Counted from the first letter of the stretch, positions 12,190-23,106 are shown. The stretch: 64,000 bases of DNA from Azadirachta indica (GCA_022749755.1 CM040449.1:13612363-13676362); one strand, 5' to 3'. Program-made: numbers and translations. The notes: generated by a model not told the origin, from the letters alone.

Positions 12190-13980
12190 GTAGAATTTAT
12201 GTTTTGTTAATTGAAAATGGTAGCCAAGGATGTGAAAGTTAGTAATGTTACAGATATAGTGTGTGAAGGGCAAAGTGTTGTCCAAAGTTTGAAGAAGGCA
12301 TAAGGAATGAGAAAAGAGTGTCCAAAGAGATGGTGAGTTCATTCGAAGCTAGGTTGGCAAGAATTAAGCTTTCCTTGGATGATATTCATGAGCGTCTCGA
12401 CACTATTGATAATAGAGTAGGAGAGTGTGAGACGGATGGTGTTGCTAGTGTTGAAAGTCAAGTTCAGTAAGCTTTCGATGCTTTTGCCAATTCCATAAAG
12501 CTGGCCATGTATGAATTTAAAGGAATGGTGTTGGTTTAGATAGATGGCATGAAAGTGGAGTTGGGAGAGGTTTGACAGGACCTCATGCTTTGGAAAACCA
12601 CCATTGCTTTGGCTATAGGTACAAGCAGTGTATCGAGAGTAAAAGTTCCGGATCTGTCCAAGAATGATGCCAAGGAAATCGACAATTTCCTATGAATGAT
12701 GGAGCACTATTTTGACGCGGTTCAGATGTATGAAGATGGCCTTATAATTAGTTTCGCAATACTCTATTTGGATGATGATGCAACATTATGGTAGAGAAGC
12801 TGACATACAAAAATGGAAAGAGGTTTATGTCGAATCGACACTTAAGAAGCATTCAAGGAAGAATTTAAGTGAGAATTCTATCTAGAAAATGTTGAGGAGG
12901 CTATAATTCAGAGACTCTAGGGATTAAGGCAGTAGGGGTCGATAAATGAGTATATGCAAGAGTATAATTCACTCATGCTCGAGATCGTTGACATGCATGA
13001 GATAGTTGCTATTTTTCATAGATGGTTTGCAACCATAGGCAAAGTAAGAGTTGTGGTGCAGAAATGTCCAATACATTGCTTTGGCAATAGCAGTAGCGAA
13101 GTCCTTGATCTAGCATAGCCGATAGTCTTTGAAATATGACCGAAATCGAAGCCCAAAAAAAAGTGCCCATGATAAAGGTAGGAGAGTTAAACCTCATAAG
13201 TTCGAAGCCCAATATGATATCTGGCAGCCATCGAAAAGTTTTGAATAGTGAGACAGCAACATAGGGCAGTTTGACAAGTAGCGTAAGCAGAAGCAAGCTA
13301 CTTGTGTGGTGGGGATAATCACATAAAAGAATGCCTATAACGGATTTGCCTCAATGTCATGCTAAGCTTGTTTAAGTCAAATGAGGATGCTCAGATTGAA
13401 GCGTTGTGCATCCTTAAAGCAATAAAGGCCAAATGGGCACACGAGGTAGAGATGTTTGAGGCCAAATCAGACTTAAAGTCAGAGCCCGGGAAGACACTAA
13501 AGTTTATCAATGCTAGAATAAATAAGGTGAGCTTCAATGCATTCATAATCAGTGCTTGATTTCGAAGAAATCCATCAGTAAGATTAGGGTTAGCGCCCAA
13601 CAAAGAGCCAAAATGGATAAAAGTTATGGATCAACCTTCTCAGCTAACTTGTGGAGTTGCTCATGGTGTGCCCATCAGTATCGGAACTCAGCAAGGCAAG
13701 ATCGACTTGAATGTGGTGCTAATGAGAAACTTCAACCTTATGTTAGGTACAAGTTTATTGACAAGTTATTGCCTTTTAACATTTATGACAGATGGGTATA
13801 TAGAAATCAGTAATGTGAAAAAGCGACGTAAGGTGCCGATCGAGTGGATAAAAGCTTGCGCCAAGACTTTTTCAGCTTTTCAAGTTGTGAAAGAAATAGA
13901 GACTTGCTTGTTGCAGTGTAATGAAGATGGTACTTCGACTCTGAAACTTGGTGTTATAATGGAAGATCGAGACAATCTCT
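12190..13980 (+). pseudogene. Retrotransposon gag-protease polyprotein, broken
   Basis: Reading across frames gives typical Ty3/gypsy gag signatures. Near 12640 is KVPDLSKNDAKEIDNFL followed by a TGA where the family has Trp, then MEHYFDAVQ. Near 12930-12990 is SINEYMQEYNSLMLEI. At 13296-13334 is YLCGGDNHIKEC, a CCHC knuckle (C-x2-C-x4-H-x4-C) whose first Cys has become Tyr. The open stretch 13626-13982 contains LTCGVAHGVPISIGTQQGK, followed by a region like the part downstream of the protease active site. The DTGAT-type catalytic motif would fall near 13540-13600, where the frame is broken, and I could not find it. Gag packages the RNA and protease would mature the polyprotein, but multiple stops and frameshifts make this copy dead. 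Nothing downstream resembles pol. Confidence 0.75.
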
Positions 13981-14226
13981 AAGGGAGCAGCAATAGGATG
14001 CCACCGAGGCTACCAAACAATTTTTGCAAGGGCACGACACTAATCATGCCACAAAGTCTAAGTTAGACACACAAGTAATAGCATCATCTAGCACCTACGT
14101 GAAGAATCCAGGTTCAGTGTGTTTAGTTTGTGCTGGTTTGCGCTGTAGAAAGCGAAACGCAATAGGGCAAGCTTAAGACCTTGACAGGAAACTTACGAGA
14201 GCATTAAGTATTTCGGTGAGGGAAAG

Positions 14227-14916
14227 TGTCACAGGTTGCCAAAATACGAGTAGAATCGTCAAGATGTAGAGGCATATCAGCCCGTAAACTCCAGTACATG
14301 GGCACACAAGCTGTACCTTTCAATGCACGAGCATGTAGGCAAGCTAGTTTGCGGATGAACAATAGCCAAGGTGAATAGTATTCCATGAGCAGAAATGCTT
14401 GTAATGAAGGATTTCATTTGTTGAAGCCTTAGTGCATTTTTTGGGGCAATCCTTAAGGTTAATGGGCAGCTTGGACCAACATACACATGTGGGCAAGAAA
14501 ATGGTGGACTATTCCTAAATACTTTGTGTTTGCTTTAGGCTTAATGTAACCATATGTTTGTAAATACCTAATTTGCCCAATGTTGGGTTAGTGGTGTTAG
14601 GTAAAGTTAGGAACGATTTTTTCTTGCTTCATGTAATCCTAGCCATCCATATGTTTAAGAGCAAATCTTTGCCATTCATTTGTACATATATATATGCAAA
14701 GGGTAGCCTAATGAAAATTAGCAACCATTTTTTCCAAATTAAGTAGCTCGTGAGCTTTTCTTTCTTTTTCAATTTCACTTGCAATTTCTTGGCTTTGATT
14801 GAGCATTTCCTCACCACTCACATTAACAAAAAAATTGATCTTGGGATAAAAAGTCCTACTTAGATAGTACATAGCAACTAATTAAGTGTCGTACAGTGAC
14901 GAAAAAGCCTATTACA
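14227..14916 (+). repeat. 3' LTR
   Basis: Starts tgtcacaggttgcc right after the purine tract and pairs with the 5' LTR. The last 30 bases are diverged, so the end at attaca (14911-14916) is my best estimate. Confidence 0.75.
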
Positions 14917-15044
14917 TGTAGTATACTTATTGCCACTATTTATAATAAACAAAAGCAGAGATGTACAGAGTGTTAGATTTACAGAAGAATCATCACCGTT
15001 GTCATTCACAGAAGAAGATGTTTGCAAGAAAGAAACAATGAACC

Positions 15045-15625
15045 GTGTTAAATAATCCTCATGTACTTCATCTTCATCTTCCTTGTGAAATCCTGAAGGA
15101 GATATTTTCAAGGTTGCCTTTGAAGTCTATAGCAAGGGTTAAATATGTATGCAAGGGATGGCATTCTCTAATCTTTGATCCATTCTTCACTGAGACACTG
15201 CAACAGAAGTTGGTCTACAGACCCCTCAAAATCCTTATAAAATCATCATCTTATGGCTTTCATTCCTTGGATTATTCTTCTACAATTAATTAGAGTACAA
15301 TGTGTTCAGTAGGTCATGTCGTACGACTGCAAGCACACGAGGTTCCCTATCTAATGGAAATTTCTATTGGCTTCAAAAATAAATCCCTTTCCATTGTGGT
15401 GCTTTTGATGATGATGATGATGATGATGAGTTTATTGTGATTGCTGCCCTTGATATAGTTCAAGAGATATTCTTTAGGGTGCCATTGCCTAATGTTGATG
15501 ATGATGATGATTTTCGCTCAACTACCTATATGACATTGTTAGTTGATGATGGATTTCGCTCATTTATGGATGATGAAAGAATATGGGGTGCAATCAAGTT
15601 GGGAGAAATTATTTATGTTTACTAG
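15045..15625 (+). pseudogene. F-box protein pseudogene (F-box plus C-terminal associated domain)
   Basis: An F-box domain is clear at about 15080-15195: LPCEILKEIFSRLPLKSIA, then VKYVCKGWHSLIFDPFF. F-box proteins bind SKP1 and choose targets for SCF ubiquitin ligases. The frame closes at about 15293. A second frame then gives NGNFYWLQK, an in-frame stop, and from about 15430 FIVIAALDIVQEIF, RVPLP and later ERIWGAIKLGEIIYVY, which resembles the F-box-associated domain found C-terminal in plant F-box proteins. The domain order is right, but most of the usual middle part (over 100 residues) is missing, there is a frame change and a nonsense codon, and no in-frame ATG precedes the F-box. A (GAT)7 run at 15408-15428 encodes seven Asp. 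It lies about 130 bp beyond the end of the preceding LTR element. The F-box call is firm; the associated domain is moderately firm. Confidence 0.75.
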
Positions 15626-17349
15626 ATTTAAATATTTGGGATTCCCATTATGCTTTACAAGAGCAGCCAGAAAAACTAGGATGTTTTTTACCTAGTATCA
15701 AAATGTAATTTCAAGCATGTTGATTCCATACTACACACCTAAGATGAAAGAAATTACACATGCTTAAAGGTCTTGTGCAGATCATCTTATTCTCTAGTTT
15801 TCCCAATTTTTTCACTCAACCATTAGAAACACACTCAACCATCCAATACACACTCATTTTGATAATTTCTATTATTGCATTGTCTAGTTATGCTCAAATA
15901 CTCAAAAAAATGTATCACATTTTTAACAAATTTTGTTTTATCATATTTTTCATACACTCACCTAATCCTCTTTTTGCAAACTTGTGATTTTCTTAAATTA
16001 AAATGGAGTTGAGTTTTTGGGAGACAAAGGAAGTAAACAAATTTAAGAGAAAAGAAGTAAACACTTTCAAGAAAGTAAACAAGTTCTAGAAGAAATGAGG
16101 GACAGTGGAAGAAAGAATGAAAGAAAGAAAGAAAGAAAAAAAAAAAGAAAGAAAGAAGACAATGGATGTTTTGTCAAATTTGATCTAGGGGCAATTTTGT
16201 CCATAAAATTTTGAATTGGTCATTTTTTAAAATGTTTATGCACAGTGGTCATTTCAAAAAGTTGGTCTCAATAGTGATTGTTATTGTAAATTTCCCAAAA
16301 CCAACTCCATAGATAACATTCAGAAATTTAAGATGCGAACAGAAGAGGGGGATAGGGATTTTTAACAGTTATGATAAAGTGGGTAGTCAACACTTAGTTT
16401 TGATTAGATCTAAGTGATAAGAATATTAACAAGAATAATCAATAAAATTTGTGAAGCAAGAAAGTTAATTTTGGCACACTATCAGAATGATCATTCTAGT
16501 AGAACTATAGATCACCAAGCTAAAAAGGTATTCTCTGAATCATGCAACTATAGAAGCACCAGTTACCTTTGATAGTCAAGTTTTGTATTCTTATTAGATT
16601 TCAAATCTTCTTAAGCAGCTATTGTAGCCACTTAGGCTAAGGGCTGCTGCCCTTAGAGCAAAGGTCCAAGTCCTACACTTTTTAAAACTGTGGAACTTTC
16701 TAATTCTATATGGATAGATCTTCCTTCGTAGCTTGTGCTTGTAAGGGTAAAAATTTGATTGATATGTGGATTAATTTTCTAGATGCATAATAACAATAGT
16801 TATCTAAACTCTTACTCCAAATTAATGTTAAATGTATGTAATATACTATTAGTAGATTGCCAACAAATAAAAAAATAAATAGAAGTTTATTGTATGTAAT
16901 ACACTATCAGTAGATTGTAAACAAATAACAAAAGTAAAGCATTAGTTTTTCGATGCACCACTATCAGAAGTAGTCAAAACAAAATAAAACTGAAAACTTT
17001 TTGTGATACATAACTAGTCACAATAAATAGTAAAATAAAAGCATACACCTCCAAACTTTTCCCTTATGCCTAATGATTTTGAGTAAGTAACCAGGAATTC
17101 TTCTATTAAGCCTAAGCACTCACTCACATTTTCAAGAGAAACAAAATCAAGTTTAATATTTATGCATGACCATATAAGACAAAAATAAGAGCATCAGAAA
17201 TATATAAGCCAACATATATTAACTTGCCTAATACACAAATTGAGGTCATGCATTCTAATTATAGCATCAAATGCTAAAACATTATGCTATTATAAGATGA
17301 TAGTATGAATGCTTATGCATGGGGAAGTAGGAGAAATTCTTAGACGTAA
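15626..17349. other. Intergenic DNA with purine-rich microsatellite
   Basis: No supported gene. At about 16108-16160 there is a (GAAA)n/(A)n purine run. Around 16190-16310 a decayed repeat reads cattttgtcc and tggtcattt on both sides. A short stem (ctaagggctgctgcccttag) at about 16638-16657 is followed by aaggtccaagtcct, vaguely tRNA/SINE-like but too weak to call. Confidence 0.45.
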
Positions 17350-17797
17350 TCAAAAGAACATAAAAAAGCCTAGAAGACTACATGAAAACTCTAAGCCATT
17401 TACACATTGAATTTTACTGCTAGACACAAAAAGGCATTCCACGATTTTGTGAACAACATCTTTAGTGTTGACCCTATATATAACATGGACCACACCTTAA
17501 TAAGGATGCCTTTTTAAGGCTTTAATTCGTACCAAGATTTCTAAATCTTCATTTGTTACAAACTTATAGGAACTAAAGTTATTATAATAGCGTCAAACAA
17601 CCAAGATGGAGTTGAAAGCACTTTTAAACTTAGTATAACTTGGATTGGAACTAATAATAATGCATAGATATCTTTGCTATAAAGAGGCAAAACTGGTAAA
17701 TGTGTCCCACCATAATTGAGTAGCAAAGTTCTCAAAGTAGGAGATTCAGATTTTGACAAGAAATTGGCACTAAAGCCACCCCTACCTTCCCCAGAAA
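17350..17797 (-). pseudogene. Unidentified protein-coding remnant
   Basis: Reading leftward from about 17797, the minus strand has an unusually protein-like run: SGEGRGGFSANF, then SKSESPTLRTLLLNYGGTH, PVLPLYSKDIYALLLVPIQ, VLSTPSWLFDAIIITLVP, stopping at 17556-17558. In the frame one base over the text continues FVTNEDLEILVRIKALKRHP, a TAA (17497-17499), then GVVHVIYRVNTKDVVHKIVE and VNGLEFSCSLLGFF to a TGA near 17350. One frameshift and one nonsense codon therefore break about 145 residues of plausible sequence with mixed hydrophobic and charged composition and no low complexity. I do not recognise the family. It could be one or two exons of a lost host gene or a transposon-captured fragment. 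It abuts the end of the repeat copy at 17812. Confidence 0.45.
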
Positions 17798-17811
17798 TAA
17801 TAATAATAATC

Positions 17812-18200
17812 GGGGTATTATAGTTTATCCCTAGGTTTTAGGGAAGAAAAACAGTGTATCTTCTATGTTTTTAGTAAGTTAACATAACATTAACTTTTAA
17901 GAAAATATCGAGATACTTCTCATACTACCATTCTTACCTTAAATTGACTATTTTACCTCTGAACTATTATAAAAAATATAAAATAATCATATTATTCTTA
18001 TTTTAGTTTATAATAACCAATATAATCTTATTCTAATATTTAAACTTAAAAGTAGTAATAATATTTTGACCCTTAATTATTTTTCTTCTTCTAAATTTAC
18101 TATCAATTTTTTTGATAATATTAATTTGCATAAATTTAAAAAAAATCATTTATTTAAAAGAATGTTATTTTAAAAATTAAGTATAACTATGTAAAAATTT
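17812..18200. mobile_element. Partial reverse-oriented copy of the 6.8-7.6 kb TIR element
   Basis: From ggtattatagtttatcccta onward this stretch matches the reverse complement of about 7560-7150, including the terminal-repeat arm (cgagatacttctcatactac, attcttaccttaaattgact) and interior pieces (ccttaattatttttcttctt). The match fades near 18200, where a different tandem duplication begins, so only half of the element is left. Confidence 0.6.
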
Positions 18201-18228
18201 AACAACCTAATAAATAGACTTCAAGGAC

Positions 18229-18440
18229 AAGTGGATGTTAGGATAAAATTTGAAACAATTTCTTAAAAAGTAAACTGAAAAAGTAATTTGTCAATTGGTT
18301 TTTCTTAGGGTATATGCCTCCTCCTTGAGGTTTGCTAAACAAATGGACGTTAGAATGACATTTAAAATTTAATTTGTGAAAAAGTAAATTGTGGATTAGT
18401 TTTTCTTAGGGTATATACCTCCCCTGAAGATTGTCAAAAT
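18229..18440. repeat. Two-copy tandem repeat, unit about 100-110 bp
   Basis: 18229-18340 and 18341-18440 share, in order, a tggatgttaggat/tggacgttagaat block, an aaaagtaa tract and a gtttttcttagggtatatgc/tttttcttagggtatatacc block followed by a cctcc string. The copies are diverged. No coding potential. Confidence 0.55.
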
Positions 18441-18961
18441 CACAAGTAGATAGAAAGTATTAGCGTCACAAATACATCCCCTCTATATGCTCTCTACTTT
18501 TTGAGTGAAAAATCCATTTTGTCTTTAATATAACTCAGCATAGAAGCTGCAACTATTATTATATTGTCAACTAACAAATTTGAAGCTTACAAGTAACAAA
18601 AAATTGTTAAAATTATAATACATGTAATCCTTGCATTTACAACGGCTACTTCATTCACCTATATATTGTGGAACTAAAAGAGTGACATCTACATTTCTCA
18701 ATTCCACACTACTACCATCCAACAGATCAATCAAACTCATCGCATTATAGAGTACCAAAGTTTTTATTGCACTACATGCAGCCAACAAGGCAATTCAATC
18801 AAGCTTTTGTCAACATAAAAATTAGCCCCAACAACCCCTAACAGAGACTCTATAAACCACTTATCATCACTATATCAAGTTTGCCAACAATGGCATAAAT
18901 ATCAACCTAAAACAAAAGTAAAATAGGAAACAAATAGTGGAGAAAGGAAGTTAATGACAAC
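18441..18961. other. Intergenic DNA, nothing recognised
   Basis: Mixed AT-rich sequence without an ORF, repeat boundary or RNA gene that I can support. Confidence 0.4.
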
Positions 18962-19159
18962 ATGATTAAATTCAAGAATAAGATGTGCATGTGTAATAAG
19001 AAAGCTGCAGCTAAGATTTTTGAATTAAGAGACAACCCTAACAAGATCTATTATTGTTATAGGTATGATGAATGCTCATATTTTAGGTTATGGTATCCCT
19101 TAAAGAATGATTTCAGTGGTGATGTGTTTGTGGGATATGAGAATGCAGAGAAAGTTTAA
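18962..19159 (+). CDS. GRF-type zinc finger ORF, 65 residues
   Basis: A short intact ORF from ATG at 18962. Residues 9-42 read CMCNKKAAAKIFELRDNPN, then KIYYCYRYDECSYFRLW. The Cys arrangement C-x-C (9, 11), C (32), C (38) followed by an aromatic-rich YFRLW fits the GRF zinc finger, a nucleic-acid-binding fold common in short plant ORFs of repetitive DNA and in some DNA-repair proteins. The ORF covers the finger plus about 20 residues. Plant relatives as I recall them often have a C-terminal coiled coil or membrane segment, which is missing here. No neighbour suggests a pathway, and it sits among transposon debris. It may be an exon or relic rather than an expressed gene. The domain call is moderately secure; the gene status is uncertain. 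Confidence 0.5.
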   Translation: MIKFKNKMCMCNKKAAAKIFELRDNPNKIYYCYRYDECSYFRLWYPLKNDFSGDVFVGYENAEKV

Positions 19160-19889
19160 AATGCTACAAAGACATATTAAGAGAACTAAAAAATGCTGAC
19201 AAATGAGATCAAATCAATTATGACGAGAATGTAGTGCATATGAGAGAAGTTAGATAGTGTTGGCTGGACATATTTAGAAATGTGACATTAATCATGGTTT
19301 CCATCTATTTATTTATAGCTAGTATGATTAAATAAGTTTGTGTTGTCTAAGCTAACGCAACAAATAGATGCACATAAGTAAGATTATAATGTAATCAATA
19401 TAAAATGTTATGAAAGTTAAACATGAAATGATATGAAATATGTTTGGTTGTTATAATGCAAAACCAAGCAATGAAAGTAAATTCAACATACTAAAATTAT
19501 AAAAACCAACCAAATCCAACATTTATTAAAGCAAATAGGGAGTAAATTCTATGCAACTTAAATAGGTAAAGGTCACGAGGCTTACCAATCTTGCCTTTCA
19601 AGAAAACATAATAAATTTATAAGTTCCACAATTTAAAAGGAACAATATTCTGAGTGATATAAATAACACATTAATTGGACTTGCATAGATGATGCTTCAT
19701 TTGATTCATGCTGCCCAAAATAGATATTGGATCATCTAAACTAAATATATATATATACATATGTATGCTAAAAACTAGTTTACATGTGCACTAATACTTT
19801 TTTGTTGAGTTGCAAAAGACTTCATTATGTTGTTCGTTTAATTAAAGCTAGCTAGTATATGAATTGCCTATAGCATGATATGTGTTTTG
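19160..19889. other. Intergenic DNA, nothing recognised
   Basis: No gene seen. A short (TA)n/(CATATG)-type run lies near 19746-19765. Confidence 0.4.
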
Positions 19890-21400
19890 CAAGGTCAATC
19901 TCGTAAGGAATAGGGAAATCAATGTCTCGTAACTAGTCAATCATAGGTTGAATAATCAATATGTGATTTGATAATGAAAAATGAAAATAAACTAATAACT
20001 GATAAATTAAAACAGAAAAATTGATAAGAGGGATAAACTGAGGGAATTGAGGTGTTAGGGCTTGAGAATCCATCATTGATTGTCATATTTAGAGTATTAA
20101 GTGTGATTTGAAAGTCATGGAATTTAGGTTGATGATGGCTTTCTTACGTGTAATGAATGTATTCATACATCAACTTTAAACACGTTCATGCATTAGTTTT
20201 CCATTGATTATAGTTAATCTTGGTATGGAATTTAACTCGTTTATCCTAAAACAAGTTACAATACTTAATATGGGTTACTGTTAACATGCCAAGAATGCGT
20301 TAGGTGTTGCGGAAACAAGAAAAAAATGCATTAACTGTCAAATTGGTATGGTTATCATGCCAATATAATTCATTTACATGTAAAACATCAAGGTAAAGGA
20401 TTAGTCTTGTCCTCAAACCTTGCATCAATGTGTTCAGTAATTGAATAATAGAGTTGTAATTCAATCCTTGGGTTAGTGTGGTCCTTAGATTTGCATTAAT
20501 GATTACTTATTTAAAATCTAAATTTTCATTCCCAAATCATTGAAGTATGTAATGATTAAAGTTACAAATCCTAAATTATTTAATTAACACTAGTCAATCT
20601 GCATAATATAAATGATCATCAGTTCATTAAGTTCCAAACATCCAAAATCAACAACAATCCATGACTATATACAATTAAGGTTTCATCTTTTCATCCTAAC
20701 GAAGAAGTTTAGCCACATAAATACGCAATTAAAAGCTTTAAATCACACATAAAAGATATAGGATAGAGAATAAAAACCATTTTGTCATTCAACTCCACAA
20801 ATCTTCCTTATAGACCAAGCCTTCTTCCTTAAATTCTCCTTTTTTTTCTTATTTTCTTTCAAAAATTGTCCCTTCTAATCTAATATGGTGGCTGACCTTA
20901 GAAAATATAAAAACCTAGGAAATAAACAAATCAAGCCATCTAATGAAGATCCAAGATCTAAAAATCTATCAAAGGACATCATTGACTAACAAGGGGTGCG
21001 CACAAGCGCAAGGTGGTGGTGGCGTGTGTACACCCCACCTTTGCAGTCAGGGGTGGTAATGCTACTACTTCTTTTTAAATTTTGGTCCCCATTATCTCAT
21101 GTTTTAGTTTTCAAAACACAAAGGCTTGCCAATTTTGCTTTGAAACTCGGTGATTGGTATCCATAAAGGGCCAGCAAGTGTGCGTAAATGACTTAATCTC
21201 TTGCCTCCTTACTAAACGGCCAATTTCGCTTTGATTAAGCTTAATTCTAGACTTTTGCCTTGGAACAACTATAAAGCAAAAAATGTGAGTAAAACATTAA
21301 AACAAATGAGAATTAACGCTCAAGAATGAGGTGTGAATTAATGAACATATTACATTCTTGTCCTGTTCACTACAAATTAAAGGCTAGATTTTGGGTTTGT
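19890..21400. mobile_element. LTR-retrotransposon debris (LTR-like, probably minus orientation)
   Basis: No coding sequence, but the texture is that of a plant LTR and leader: ggtcaatctcgtaaggaata near 19893, repeated aatcaat/attgatt strings, and at 20990-21200 a GC-richer gcgcacaagcgcaaggtggt block. A related block occurs near 43280-43500. I could not find a matching partner LTR or clean ends, so this is a low-confidence call. Confidence 0.3.
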
Positions 21401-21689
21401 ATAAAAGTGATCACTCACTAACAAGTGCATATGCAAAACAACGAATGAAATTGAGTTAGACTTAGCTGTCATGACTTGTTTGCATATTTAACATAATTGA
21501 TAGATTGCATATAATCATCTAAAGTTAACAATATACTTGATGATGCACTTGCTACATTTGATGATAGAACTTGAGAGTTTAAAGGACTAAAAGTATTGGT
21601 TGTCATGACCTGCATTCATCTTAAAATGTTAAATAATTGCAATAATAATTTGAAGTGCATAATTGACGATAATTCAGGAGTATAAACTT

Positions 21690-22510
21690 GTGAAGGCCTT
21701 GAGTATGGCTTATGTTTTGCGGTTTTGACTTAGCTTGAGTTCTCCTACTATAGCCCCATATTACAGACAATACACTTAACACTATAGCTTTTCTTCATTA
21801 GCTATGCCTTATTAGCACCCTTCTTCTAGCAAGTTTAAGCTTGCCAGATTGTCTCTTAACTTCAAGTGTTGTATATTATTATGGACTACAATTAGCCACA
21901 TAATTTCATTTAAAATTGGACTAAATTGCTCAATGTATGTCTTAGAAATGCTTCCTTTTTCATAAAGGGATAAATATAGTCCTTAACCTCAGCTCTAATT
22001 GCATCAATGCAACATAAAACATGCTTGCAAGGTAAGCCCAATACTTGGCAATGACCACAATCACATTCTTTTTTTCTTTTTCAAATCTACTACGCTAACT
22101 TTAGTGTTTTAAAACACCATCTCAAAACTCAAATACTTTTCAAACACCACATGCAACTCCTTAACATCCTCCTTAGGAGATAGATTGCCCTTCTATTTCT
22201 TCTTAATTCCTTAAACTTCTTGGTGATTTACAGCCTTCTGTACTAATTTATTCAGTTATTGAAGCTCTCATTCATGTTGTTGGTAATATGTTTACACTAT
22301 GTCTTAACCATGAATACATGTTTAGCCTAAATCCTAAGTGGAATGTCCATTACATACTTGTGACTAGTTTCTATTATGTGCTTTATCTCTTCCATAATTA
22401 CATTAAACTCCCTACATTTTTGGCCTTACAAGCTGCCTAGAACTTCTTCAACAATTCACCATGACACCGTCTTGAAATAAACATGAATATGCTTACAACA
22501 GAATCGCTTC
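21690..22510 (-). pseudogene. Mutator-like (MULE) transposase, C-terminal part, decayed
   Basis: Reading leftward from about 22490: CCKHIHVYFKTVSW, stop, then FNVIMEEIKHIIETSHKYVM, a stop, and KHITNNMNESFNN, which is the post-catalytic region of MuDR transposases. Next is a complete SWIM zinc finger, CDCGHCQVLGLPCKH, near 22060-22010 (C-x-C...C-x-H), then IDAIRAEVKDYIYPF. Further left, RRVLIRHS and IWGYSRRT recall the terminal zinc knuckle, with its Cys residues lost. MURA-type transposases bind the terminal inverted repeats and cut and paste the element; this copy has many stops and frameshifts and lacks its N-terminal and catalytic parts. It is cut off at about 22510, where a degenerate tandem repeat begins. 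It is a separate and much older copy from the one at 56.6-59.2 kb. Confidence 0.75.
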
Positions 22511-22634
22511 TTAGTCGTTGAAAAGTACTATTCCAAAACAAATAAAACCCTTTTTTGTAACGGTGACAATTTGGATAAATAAAATATATTTGAGTCGAAA
22601 CGAATATAATTTATTTAGCATTCATTTGATAGGA

Positions 22635-22820
22635 ATACGATTCGTTTATTATTCGTCAATCTTTTTAAATTCAAATATGATCGGTTTATTTAGACATGAT
22701 TATTCGTTTAAGACATAATTATTCGTTAAGACACGATTTGTTTAAAATACCAACACGATTAGTTTAAGGTACAAGTACGATTCATTTAAGACAAGAATAC
22801 AATTTGTTTAAGGCATAATT
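22635..22820. repeat. Degenerate tandem array with a cacgattcgtttaag-like core
   Basis: At least six imperfect units of about 20-30 bp follow each other, with cores such as gattattcgtttaagacata, attattcgttaagacacg, cacgattagtttaaggtac, tacgattcatttaagac and tacaatttgtttaaggc. It has no coding potential. Its left part touches the end of the MULE transposase remnant. Confidence 0.55.
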
Positions 22821-23106
22821 AAATTGTAACAAAAATAATAAGAATAAACTAATCTACTTTTTTTAGCCGCACATCATCTATTTAAATTTTTAAGTAATAA
22901 AATATAAATCTTAATTCTCCTAAATTACAATTTCAAATAACAATATAAATAATACATTCATCATCTATAAATAATTAATAAGTAACGGCATAAATTCAAA
23001 TTTCAATTCTCTAAAATAACAAAAATAACATAAACAACAACTAAAAACTAGACGATATAAACTCAAATGTCAATTACTCACGTAGCAAATAAAGACATAA
23101 ACAATA

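Larger units (their letters stand above)
11241..14916 (+). mobile_element. Ty3/gypsy-like LTR retrotransposon carrying only gag and protease
   Basis: The element has two LTRs (11241-11942 and 14227-about 14916), a primer-binding site directly after the first and a purine tract (gagggaaag) directly before the second. The 2.3-kb interior shows a retrotransposon gag domain, a decayed CCHC knuckle and a protease-like region, then runs straight into the 3' LTR. There is no trace of reverse transcriptase, RNase H or integrase. The LTRs differ at roughly one base in five or six by eye, so the insertion is old. The target duplication is not clear (cagta left, tgtag right if the ends are right). Confidence 0.8.

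Noticed and set aside
16615..16690. tRNA or SINE-like stretch with a stem and ggtccaagtcct
   Set aside because: No second stem, no A box at the right distance and no cloverleaf could be drawn.
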